Shown here piece after piece: positions 10,598 through 18,976 of a DNA stretch of 34,052 nt. The notes under the pieces were generated by a model, which saw nothing but the letters and a program-made list of their open reading frames with translations, made no database searches and had not been told where the DNA came from. Each line of letters starts with the position of its first letter. Position 1 is the stretch's first letter. Origin of the DNA: Phenylobacterium parvum (GTDB lineage: Bacteria; Pseudomonadota; Alphaproteobacteria; Caulobacterales; Caulobacteraceae); the NCBI GenBank assembly GCA_029977805.1, contig JAPOKE010000013.1:1-34052 (forward strand). Direction: 5' to 3'. The position numbers and the translations under genes were made by a program.

Positions 10598-11476
10598 TCA
10601 GGCGCCTTTCAGCACCTCGAGCAGGGTCTCTCCCAGCTTCGCCGGAGACGGCGCCACGCGGATGCCCGCGGACTCCATCGCCGCAATCTTGTCCTCCGCG
10701 CCGCCCTTGCCGCCCGAGATGATGGCGCCGGCGTGGCCCATCCTGCGCCCGGGCGGAGCCGTACGGCCCGCGATGAACCCGACCATAGGCTTCCGAATCG
10801 CTGAATTCTTTATGAATTCCGCAGCATCTTCTTCAGCCGAACCGCCGATCTCGCCGATCATGATGATCGACTCGGTCTCGGGGTCGTTCAGGAACATGTC
10901 GAGCACGTCGATGAACTCGGTGCCCTTGACGGGGTCCCCGCCGATGCCCACCGCCGTGGTCTGGCCGAGGCCGACCTGGCTGGTCTGGAACACCGCCTCG
11001 TAGGTAAGCGTGCCGGAACGGGAAACAACACCCACCGAGCCCTTGCGGAAGATATTCCCGGGCATGATGCCGATCTTGCAGGCCTCCGGCGTCAGGACGC
11101 CGGGGCAGTTCGGGCCGATCAGGCGGGAGTTCGAGCCCGAGAGGGCGCGCTTGACCTTGACCATGTCCGCGACGGGAATGCCTTCGGTGATGCAGATGAT
11201 CAGGGGAATCCTGGCGTCGATCGCCTCGAGGATCGAGTCCGCGGCGAAGGGCGGCGGCACATAGATCACGCTGGCGTCGGCGCCCGTCTGCCGCACGGCT
11301 TCATCCACCGTATTGAACACGGGCAGACCCACATGGGTGGTCCCGCCCTTGCCGGGGGTCACGCCGCCGACCATCTTGGTCCCGTAGGCGATGGCCTGCT
11401 CGGTGTGGAAGGTGCCCTGGGCGCCGGTGACGCCCTGGCAGATGACCCGGGTTTCTTTGCCGATCAGAATGGACAT
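10598..11476 (-). CDS. sucD: Succinyl-CoA synthetase subunit alpha
   Basis: [45 protein letters not shown]...[12 protein letters not shown]. Confidence 0.98.
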   Translation of the reverse strand: MSILIGKETRVICQGVTGAQGTFHTEQAIAYGTKMVGGVTPGKGGTTHVGLPVFNTVDEAVRQTGADASVIYVPPPFAADSILEAIDARIPLIICITEGIPVADMVKVKRALSGSNSRLIGPNCPGVLTPEACKIGIMPGNIFRKGSVGVVSRSGTLTYEAVFQTSQVGLGQTTAVGIGGDPVKGTEFIDVLDMFLNDPETESIIMIGEIGGSAEEDAAEFIKNSAIRKPMVGFIAGRTAPPGRRMGHAGAIISGGKGGAEDKIAAMESAGIRVAPSPAKLGETLLEVLKGA

Positions 11477-12675
11477 TAGGCGAGCCCCCGCACGGCTTTC
11501 ACAATCTTCTCGGCGCCATCGCTGAGGTCGTTGGCCGCAATGACGTTGAGGCCGCTCTCATTGATGATCTTCTTGCCCAGCTCGGCGTTCGTGCCCTCCA
11601 GGCGCACCACCAGGGGCACAGCCAGGCCGACCTGCTTGACGGCGTTGACCACGCCGTTGGCCAGGATGTCGCACCGGGCGATCCCGCCGAAGATGTTGAC
11701 CAGGATGCCCTTCACGTTGGGATCGGCCATGATGATCTTGAAGGCGGCCGTCACCTTGGCTTCGTCCGCGCCGCCGCCGACGTCCAGGAAGTTGGCGGGC
11801 TCGGCGCCGTAGAGCTTGATGATGTCCATGGTCGCCATGGCCAGGCCCGCGCCGTTGACCATGCAGCCGATCTCGCCGTCGAGGGCGATGTAGGAGAGGT
11901 CGAACTTGGAAGCTTCGATCTCCTTGGGGTCCTCCTCGGTCTCGTCGCGCAGGGCGACGACCTCGGGGTGGCGGAACAGGGCGTTGGAGTCGAAGGACAC
12001 CTTGGCGTCCAGGACCCGCAGCTGGTCATCGGCGGTCACGATCAGCGGGTTGATCTCGAGCATCGCCATGTCCTTGGCGACGAAGGCCGCATAGAGCTGG
12101 CCCAGAAGCTTGGCCGCCTGCTTGGCGAGGTCGCCGCTGAGGCCCAGGGCCTTGGACAGGGCGCGCCCGTGGAACGGCCAGACGCCGGTCGCCGGATCGA
12201 TTCCGAAGGTGATGATCTTTTCCGGCGTGTCGTGGGCGACGGTTTCAATGTCCATCCCGCCCTCGGTGGAGGCCACCACCGACACCCAGCTGGTCTCGCG
12301 GTCGACCAGGAGGGAGAGGTAGAATTCCTTCGCGATGGCCGCGCCTTCCTCGATGTAGAGGCGGTTGACCTGCTTGCCCTTGGGGCCCGTCTGGTGCGTC
12401 ACCAGCACCCGGCCGAGCATTTCCTGGGCGTTGGCGCGGACGTCATCGACGCTCTTGACCACCCGCACGCCGCCCTTGGCGTCGGGACCGAGGCCCTCGA
12501 AGCGTCCCTTGCCGCGCCCGCCGGCGTGGATCTGGGACTTCACCACATAGACCGGGCCGCCCAGCTGCTCGGCGGCCTTGGCGGCCTCGTCGACGGAGAA
12601 GGCGGGAAACCCGCGCGGGACCGCCACGCCGAACTCGGACAGGACGGCCTTGGCTTGATGTTCGTGGATGTTCAT
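11476..12675 (-). CDS. sucC: Succinyl-CoA synthetase subunit beta
   Basis: [22 protein letters not shown]... ATP-grasp; [16 protein letters not shown]; stop overlaps sucD start as TAATG. Confidence 0.98.
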   Translation of the reverse strand: MNIHEHQAKAVLSEFGVAVPRGFPAFSVDEAAKAAEQLGGPVYVVKSQIHAGGRGKGRFEGLGPDAKGGVRVVKSVDDVRANAQEMLGRVLVTHQTGPKGKQVNRLYIEEGAAIAKEFYLSLLVDRETSWVSVVASTEGGMDIETVAHDTPEKIITFGIDPATGVWPFHGRALSKALGLSGDLAKQAAKLLGQLYAAFVAKDMAMLEINPLIVTADDQLRVLDAKVSFDSNALFRHPEVVALRDETEEDPKEIEASKFDLSYIALDGEIGCMVNGAGLAMATMDIIKLYGAEPANFLDVGGGADEAKVTAAFKIIMADPNVKGILVNIFGGIARCDILANGVVNAVKQVGLAVPLVVRLEGTNAELGKKIINESGLNVIAANDLSDGAEKIVKAVRGLA

Positions 12676-12701
12676 GAGGCCCAGAAGCGCTGTTCTGCAG
12701 G

Positions 12702-12718
12702 CTCGCCCGATTGGCGAG
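12702..12718. promoter_or_regulatory. Short inverted repeat in the sucC 5' region next to a TATAAA -10-like element
   Basis: CTCGCC-CGATT-GGCGAG, with TATAAA on the minus strand at 12726-12731 and the sucC ATG at 12675. Confidence 0.35.
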
Positions 12719-12807
12719 TGGCCGGTTTATAGGCGCCCCCCGGAGATCAGGCAACCGCCGAGGGGGCCTGCCGCGGCGTCAGGCCCGCCCCGGGGAGGGC
12801 GCGGTCC

Positions 12808-13359
12808 TCAGCCGAGGACCAGGTCCCAGACCAGCCGCCCGGGCAGCAGGACGAAGATCAGGTTGATGGCGAAGCCGCCGAAGAACAGGCCCGTCATGTA
12901 GCGGCGGTGGCGCTCGACCTCGTGCCTGCGGGCCGCCGCCACGGCCAGGGGCAGGGCGACGATCACATATCCGCTCAGGATGTGGATGATCGAGAAGTGG
13001 CCAGGATTGAGGGTCTTGATGAAGAGGGAGGAGATGGCGACGACCCCGACGGCGACGACCCAGCCCCAGCCGAGGACCCGGTGCATCCGGGCGCCCTTGC
13101 GGCCGGCCATGAGGATTCCGCCCACCAGCAGGGCCAGGACGCCGAAGGCGAGATGGATCAGGATCACCGGCGGGGTCGCGGCGAGGAGCGCCAGGTCCGG
13201 GGCATGGGGACGGAAGGCCGGCAGGGCGAGGCCTGCATCGCGGTCCCCGAGGATCCGGGGGAGCAGGGCCAGGGCGAGGGCGCCGGGCCCGAGGGCGAGG
13301 GCTAGGCCAAGCGCCACCTTGCGCGAGGGGGTGCGGATTTGGGACATCAGGCTCATCAT
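12808..13359 (-). CDS. DUF2306-like multi-pass membrane protein
   Basis: Four hydrophobic helices (PVILIHLAFGVLALLVGGILM..., VLGWGWVVAVGVVAISSLFI, HILSGYVIVALPLAVAAAR) and RHRRYMTGLFFGGFAINLIF. Confidence 0.75.
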   Translation of the reverse strand: MMSLMSQIRTPSRKVALGLALALGPGALALALLPRILGDRDAGLALPAFRPHAPDLALLAATPPVILIHLAFGVLALLVGGILMAGRKGARMHRVLGWGWVVAVGVVAISSLFIKTLNPGHFSIIHILSGYVIVALPLAVAAARRHEVERHRRYMTGLFFGGFAINLIFVLLPGRLVWDLVLG

Positions 13360-13436
13360 GGGTCTCCGGTCGCCGGCGGATCGCCCCGGCGGCTGGCCGG
13401 AACCTGCAGGTCCCCTGACCGGGGCCGCAAACGAGG

Positions 13437-14243
13437 ATGCGCCAGATGACGCCGCCGGTTCGCAGGACGCCGCCCGCCGCCATTCACGAAGCGTGGACGG
13501 CCGGGGGCCTGGGACGCGCCGCCGCGATGACCGCGGGCGTCGCGACGGCGGTCGGGGCCTTCCTGGGGTTTGTCGGCGCCTTCGGGCTGTCCGTCTTTCC
13601 CCTCCACTGGCGCCTCGCCTACATGGTCCCGGTGGCCATCGGGACCGGGATGGTCGGCCTTTGCGGCTTCATGCTCGCCGGTCGCCTCGCGCCCGGGGCG
13701 AACCGGTGGCTCCGGGGGGTCCTCGGCGGGCTGCTGATCTTCGCCCCGGTCGGCGCCCTGGTCTGGCTGACGACCGGGCTGATCCCCGGAGAGGCCCTTC
13801 GGGTCGCCGACCTGCCGCGCTTCATCGGGACATCCCTGGTGGTCTCGATCACCATGTCGGTCCTCTCGGTGGCTGTTTCGCCGGCGCGCGGCGAGCGCGC
13901 CCCGGCCGCGCCGGCCGGGTCGGGGCCGCCCGCCCGCTTCCTGGAGCGTCTTCCGGTGCGGCTCCGGTCCGCCGAGATCTGGGCGGTCGAGGCCGAGGAC
14001 CACTACCTGCGCGTGCACACCAGCGCCGGCCAGGACCTGATCCTGCTGCGCATGGCCGACGCCATCGCCGAGCTGGAAGGCCAGGAGGGCATGCAGGTGC
14101 ACCGGTCCTGGTGGGTGGCCCGCGCCGGGATCGCCGACGCGCGCCGGGGCGACGGCCGGGCGACCCTGACCCTGAAGGACGGTTCAGAGGCGCCCGTCAG
14201 CCGCACCTACGCCGCCGAACTCCGGCGGCGCGGGTGGATCTGA
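13437..14243 (+). CDS. Membrane-anchored LytTR-domain DNA-binding regulator
   Basis: N-terminal hydrophobic segments followed by a LytTR domain (IWAVEAEDHYLRVHTSAGQDLILLRMADAIAEL...VHRSWWVARAGI...LKDGSEAPVSRTY). Confidence 0.88.
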   Translation: MRQMTPPVRRTPPAAIHEAWTAGGLGRAAAMTAGVATAVGAFLGFVGAFGLSVFPLHWRLAYMVPVAIGTGMVGLCGFMLAGRLAPGANRWLRGVLGGLLIFAPVGALVWLTTGLIPGEALRVADLPRFIGTSLVVSITMSVLSVAVSPARGERAPAAPAGSGPPARFLERLPVRLRSAEIWAVEAEDHYLRVHTSAGQDLILLRMADAIAELEGQEGMQVHRSWWVARAGIADARRGDGRATLTLKDGSEAPVSRTYAAELRRRGWI

Positions 14244-14246
14244 GGC

Positions 14247-15182
14247 TCAGGCCAGGAGGTCCTTGATGGTCTCGCGCTCGCCGACCAGCTCGTCGTTGGT
14301 CAGGGCGATCTTCGACTTGGCGAAGTCGTCCATGGCGAAGGAGTCGATGACCTCGTAGCCGGAGGCGGTGGTGCGGACCGGCATGCCGGCCCAGACGCCG
14401 GGGGCGAACCCGTATCGGCCCTCGCTGCTGACCGCCACGGAGTGGACCTTGCCGGGGGTGACCAGGTCGCGGACGTGGTCGACCAGGGCGTTGGCGGCCG
14501 AGGCGGCCGAGGACAGGCACCGGGCCTCGATGATGGCTGCGCCGCGCTTGCCGACGGTGGGCAGGAAGTCGTTCTTCAGCCAGGCCTCGTCGCCGATCAC
14601 GCCGGCCGCGTCCTTGCCGCCGATCTTGGCGTGGGTGAAGTCGGCGAACATGGTCGGGGAGTGGTTGCCGTAGATGTAGAGGTCGGTGACCTCGTCGATG
14701 GCCACGCCGGCCTTCTGGGCCAGCTGGGCCCGGGCGCGGTTCTCGTCCAGGCGGACCATGACGTTGGTGTTGCAGGGGTTGCCGACCACGGCCACCCGGG
14801 CGTCATCGGCGGCCACGGCGTCGATGGCCTTGCCCTGGGCGATGAAGATCTTGCCGTTGTCCTTCAGGAGGTCGGCGCGCTCCATGCCGGGGCCGCGGGG
14901 CTTGGAGCCCACCAGCAGGCACCAGTTGGCGTCCTTGAAGGCGACCTCGGCGTCGCCGGTCAGGACCATGTCGGTGAGCAGGGGGAAGGCGCAGTCCTCG
15001 AGCTCCATGGCCACGCCCTTCAGGGCCTTCTGCGGCCCCTCCACCGGGATCTCCAGGAGCTGCAGGATGACCGGCTGGTCGGGGCCGAACATGGCGCCCG
15101 AGGCGATGCGGAACAGGAGGGCGTAGCCGATGTTGCCGGCCGCGCCGGTGACCGCCACGCGGATGGGTTTCCTGGAAGCCAT
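14247..15182 (-). CDS. mdh: Malate dehydrogenase (cytosolic-type subfamily)
   Basis: [60 protein letters not shown]. Confidence 0.93.
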   Translation of the reverse strand: MASRKPIRVAVTGAAGNIGYALLFRIASGAMFGPDQPVILQLLEIPVEGPQKALKGVAMELEDCAFPLLTDMVLTGDAEVAFKDANWCLLVGSKPRGPGMERADLLKDNGKIFIAQGKAIDAVAADDARVAVVGNPCNTNVMVRLDENRARAQLAQKAGVAIDEVTDLYIYGNHSPTMFADFTHAKIGGKDAAGVIGDEAWLKNDFLPTVGKRGAAIIEARCLSSAASAANALVDHVRDLVTPGKVHSVAVSSEGRYGFAPGVWAGMPVRTTASGYEVIDSFAMDDFAKSKIALTNDELVGERETIKDLLA

Positions 15183-15306
15183 GGTTCGTCTCCGGGGTCT
15201 GGATTCCGCGGTCGGCCCGCGTCGCTGCGCTCCCTAGCCGGAAGCGCCCGGCCCTGCAACGCCGCTTGCGCTTGTGAAGCCCCGCCGGCGCGGCCAATCT
15301 GGAACC

Positions 15307-15771
15307 ATGCCCGAGATCGATCCCGCCTTCCTCGCCGGCTCCCACGCCCTGGACGAGCTGCCTCTCTGCCATGTCCGCCTGCAGGACGACGCCCGCTGGC
15401 CCTGGCTGATCCTCATCCCCCAGGTCTCGGGCGCCCGGGAGATCGAGGACCTCAGCGCCGCCGAGCGCCGGCTCCTGGTCGAGGAGGTGGTGGCGGCCGG
15501 CAACGCCGTACGGGCCCTGGGGGCGGCCCTGGGCCTGTCCGTCGAGAAGCTGAACGTCGGGGCTCTGGGCAATGTCACGCCCCAGCTGCACGTCCACGTG
15601 GTGGGGCGGAGAGCGGGCGATCCCGCCTGGCCCGGCCCGGTCTGGGGGTTCGGGGAGGCCGAGCGGCTTTCGCCGGAAGCGCTCAAGAAGGCCCTCGCGG
15701 CCGCCCGGCCGGCCCTCGCCCCGGGCGCCCAGCCCTATCCGCCCTTCCCCGGCCGGGGACCGGGAGGCTAG
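15307..15771 (+). CDS. HIT family protein
   Basis: HIT fold including LGNVTPQLHVHVVGRR; ATG at 15307. Confidence 0.9.
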   Translation: MPEIDPAFLAGSHALDELPLCHVRLQDDARWPWLILIPQVSGAREIEDLSAAERRLLVEEVVAAGNAVRALGAALGLSVEKLNVGALGNVTPQLHVHVVGRRAGDPAWPGPVWGFGEAERLSPEALKKALAAARPALAPGAQPYPPFPGRGPGG

Positions 15772-15774
15772 GCC

Positions 15775-16419
15775 TCAGTCCCTCTGCATCCGGACGGCGA
15801 CCTCGACCCCGTCCTCGGTCAGGGTTCCCGTCCACTGTCCCGCAGGATCGACGCGGAGCTGGAGGCGGACCGGGCCGCGGTGCGGCGGGGCCTCGAAGCC
15901 CAGGACCAGGCGGTCGCCCGTGCGACTGGCGGAGCGCAGGTAACCCGACCCGGACAGGGAGCCCGGCCGGCGCGGATCGCTCCAGGCCCCGTCGAGGGTC
16001 CCGGCGCCGGAATCAATGAACTGGAAGGCGTAGAGGGGACCGGCCTGGCTGCGGACCAGCCAGCGCCCCTCAAGGGCGCCCTGTCGTCCCTGGGCGGCGG
16101 CGAAGCCGGCGCGGAGGCGGGCTTCGTAGTTGCGCTCGGCCGGACCGAGGGGCGGCTCGGGCGTGACGGCGTGGTCGTCGACGATCACCCTCTGCCCCGG
16201 GACCGAGGCCGGCCCCTGCCGCCCGGCCTGGGGCGTCGAGACCTCGGGCAGGTCCAGGTCGCCGCCATCCGCCTCCTCCTCCTCGGTATCGACGGAGGGC
16301 GCCGGGGCGGACTTCAGCAGGTCGCCGATCAGGTCCGGGTCCTGGGCGCGCGCAGGCGCGCCGGCCAGCGCCAGCAGGGCGGCCAGGACGACGGCGGCGA
16401 CGGCGGAAAGCCGGCTCAT
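15775..16419 (-). CDS. Secreted hypothetical protein
   Basis: Signal peptide MSRLSAVAAVVLAALLALAGAPARAQ, acidic linker, repeated Gly/Trp strand-like segments; overlaps the stop of the upstream lyase gene (ATGA). Confidence 0.75.
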   Translation of the reverse strand: MSRLSAVAAVVLAALLALAGAPARAQDPDLIGDLLKSAPAPSVDTEEEEADGGDLDLPEVSTPQAGRQGPASVPGQRVIVDDHAVTPEPPLGPAERNYEARLRAGFAAAQGRQGALEGRWLVRSQAGPLYAFQFIDSGAGTLDGAWSDPRRPGSLSGSGYLRSASRTGDRLVLGFEAPPHRGPVRLQLRVDPAGQWTGTLTEDGVEVAVRMQRD

Positions 16420-17273
16420 GCCTCCTCGAGGGCTGCGGCGATCTCCAGGAGGCGGAGGGCCTGGTCCAGGTGCAGGCGCTCGACCATCCGGCCTTCCACC
16501 CGCAGGACCCCCTTGCCGCGATTTTCGGGCGAATCAAAGGCGGCGGCGACAACCCGCGCCCAGGCCACCTCCCCGGGTTCCGGCGAGAAGGCGGCGTTCG
16601 CCGCCGCGACCTGGTCGGGATGGATCAGGGTCTTGCCGTCAAAGCCGAACTCCACGCCCTGGAGGCACTGGCGCTCGAGGCCTGCGAGGTCGGCGATGTC
16701 GTTCCAGACCCCGTCCAGCACGACGAGGTCGTTCGCCCGGCCTGCGGCGACGGTCAGGGACAGGGCCGCCTGCAGCGGGCGACGGTCGGCGTCGACCCGG
16801 CAGCGCATCTCCTTGACGAGGTCGTTGGAGCCGACGACCAGGGCCGAGAGGGGCCCGCCCGCCGCCGCCAGCCGATCGAGGGCGAAGAGGGCGGCGCAGG
16901 TCTCCACCATGATCCAGAGGGCGACGCCTTCGGGCAGGCGGGCGGCGTAGGCGGCGACATCCTCCGGTGTCGAGACCTTGGGCGCCAGCACGGCGTCGGG
17001 AAGCACCGCGCCGGCCCTCACCGCCTCGAGGTCCGCCTCGCCCCAGGGCGTGTCGAGGCCATTCACGCGCACCACCAGCTCCCGCCGGCCAAAGCCGCCG
17101 CGGGCGGTCTCGGCCACGGCCAGGTCGCGGGCCGCCGGCTTGGCGTCCGGCGCGACCGAGTCCTCGAGGTCGAGGATCACCACGTCGCAGGCCAGGCCCC
17201 GGGCCTTCTCGATGGCGCGGGGATTTCCCGCGGGCATGTAGAGGGCGCTGCGGCGGGGACGGGCGGACGGCAT
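16416..17273 (-). CDS. CoA ester lyase, HpcH/HpaI (CitE-like) family
   Basis: RRSALYMPAGNPRAIEKARGLACDVVILDLEDSVAPDAK; GFDGKTLIHPDQVAAANAAFSP; start could be 17294. Confidence 0.93.
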   Translation of the reverse strand: MPSARPRRSALYMPAGNPRAIEKARGLACDVVILDLEDSVAPDAKPAARDLAVAETARGGFGRRELVVRVNGLDTPWGEADLEAVRAGAVLPDAVLAPKVSTPEDVAAYAARLPEGVALWIMVETCAALFALDRLAAAGGPLSALVVGSNDLVKEMRCRVDADRRPLQAALSLTVAAGRANDLVVLDGVWNDIADLAGLERQCLQGVEFGFDGKTLIHPDQVAAANAAFSPEPGEVAWARVVAAAFDSPENRGKGVLRVEGRMVERLHLDQALRLLEIAAALEEA

Positions 17274-17337
17274 CGGGCATCTCCGGGGGGTCACGGCGGG
17301 GTCGCCGCAGGGGCCCGTCTTAGACTATGCTCGCGGC

Positions 17338-17736
17338 ATGATCACCCGCTACGAACCCGACGCCCGAAACGTGCTGGGCGGCCGCCTGGAGCCCTGCGGC
17401 CTTGACCCGGTGACCGGCTTCTACCGGAACGGATGCTGCGAGACCGGCGCCGAGGATGTGGGCCTGCACACGGTCTGCGCCGTCATGACCGCCGAATTCC
17501 TGGCCTTCTCCCGGTCGGTCGGCAACGACCTGTCCACGCCGGTTCCGGCCTACCGCTTCGCCGGCCTCCGGCCCGGCGACCGGTGGTGCCTGTGCGCGCC
17601 CCGCTGGCGCGAGGCCCTGGACGCCGGCGCCGCGCCTCCGGTGGTGCTCGAGGCGACCCACGAGGAAACCCTGGCGGTGGTCGACCTCGAGACGCTGAAG
17701 GCCTACGCCTCGGGGTCGGGCGGCGGACCGGTATAG
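17338..17736 (+). CDS. DUF2237 family protein
   Basis: GFYRNGCCETGAEDVGLHTVCAVMTAEFLAFSRSVGNDLSTP...GDRWCLCAPRW. Confidence 0.92.
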   Translation: MITRYEPDARNVLGGRLEPCGLDPVTGFYRNGCCETGAEDVGLHTVCAVMTAEFLAFSRSVGNDLSTPVPAYRFAGLRPGDRWCLCAPRWREALDAGAAPPVVLEATHEETLAVVDLETLKAYASGSGGGPV

Positions 17737-18864
17737 CGCGCCCGCGGCCGGATCAGGCCGCCGTCCTGTCCCTGCTCGAGGGCGTGGGCCAGCCAGCCGG
17801 CGCAGCGGGCGGCGGCAAACAGCGAGAGTGCGGCGCCTTCCGGCGCGCCCAGGTGGTCGCAGAGGGCCACGAGGGCGAAGTCGACATTCGGGGCGAGGCC
17901 GGTGGTCGCCCGGACCTGGTCGGCCAGTCGGACGAGGTCCCCGGCCGGGGCGAAACGCTCCAGGAGGGCCGGGGCCCGCGGGTCGCCATCCGGATAGAGC
18001 GGATGCCCGAATCCCGGGATCCCGCGATCCTCCGCCACCCGGTCGGCGACCGCCGCCTCCACCCCGCGGGCCCGGGCCTCGTCCCGTAACCTAACGAGGG
18101 CGGCGGGCGCGCCGCCGTGCCGGGGACCGGACAGGGCCGCGAGGCCGGCGAGGGCGCAGGCCGCCAGCGAGGCGCCCGTGGACGCCGCGACCCGGGCGGC
18201 GAAGGCCGACGGGTTCAGTTCATGGTCGGCCAGCAGGACGAGGGCGCGGCGGATGAGGTCGGCGCCGGGACCGCCGGGCCCCAGCCGCCAGGCCTTGGCC
18301 AGGCGAAGGTGGATGGAACCGGAGTCGGTCTCCGCCGCCAGGGCGTCGGCGAAGATGTCGAGCAGGAGGGCGGCCTCGGCCGAGCGGACCAGGGCGGGCT
18401 GGCCAAGGGCCGGCGGCGCCTCCGCGGCCCGGGCGGCGAGGGCGAGGAAGGCCCTCGACAGGGGCGGTCCGGCGGCGGGCGGATCCGGACGGTCGGAACG
18501 CTTCAGGGTCACCCCGTCCCCGCCGCGCAGCAGGCGGGCGACGGATTCCAGGGTCTCGGTCTCCGCCAGCAGGAGGGCGTCGCGCCCCCGGTACCAGGGA
18601 CGGCCGTGGCGGACGGTTGAGATGGCCGAGGACAGCACCGGCTCCCCCCAGGTCATGGCTCCGGCGGCGACTTCCGAGCGCCGGCGGCTCTGGCCGCGTC
18701 GCGCCGCAAGGGCCGCGACATCCTCGGCGCGGTAGAGGCTCCGGCGGGAATCCACCGGGTCGGGTCGCGCCGCGCAGCAGGCCGCGGCTGACATAGGCGT
18801 AGAGGGTCTGGGGCTTGAGCCCGAGCCGGTCCAGCACGTCGGTCGCCGCCAGCCATTCCGACAT
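17703..18864 (-). pseudogene. Citrate synthase family protein with N-terminal helix-turn-helix; apparent single-base frameshift near 18770
   Basis: N-terminus MSEWLAATDVLDRLGLKPQTLYAYVSRGLLR from ATG at 18864 is in one frame; ARPDPVDSRRSLYRAEDV...citrate synthase body (GFGHPLYPDGDPRA) is in the next. Removing one G from CTGCTGCGCGGCGCGACCC restores one ORF. Confidence 0.75.
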
Positions 18865-18886
18865 TCCGGGCCTCCCTGGGGAATTT

Positions 18887-18914
18887 GTATTGATTAGATT
18901 GATCAAGATTGACC
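18887..18914. promoter_or_regulatory. AT-rich divergent promoter/operator candidate with repeated ATTGA elements
   Basis: GTATTGATTAGATTGATCAAGATTGACC: three ATTGA motifs at 9-10 bp spacing between the two citrate synthase genes; includes palindrome TTGATCAA. Confidence 0.45.
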
Positions 18915-18976
18915 CGTCAAGACACGGGGCGCTTCCTCCCGCCAGACCTGGACAACGCCGCAATGAGGAGGGCGTC

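Noticed and set aside
7962-11003. 1013-aa plus-strand ORF opposite sucA/sucD
   Set aside because: Exactly antisense to strongly conserved sucA and part of sucD; low-complexity Gly/Val/Leu/Asp-rich composition typical of a GC-rich shadow frame.
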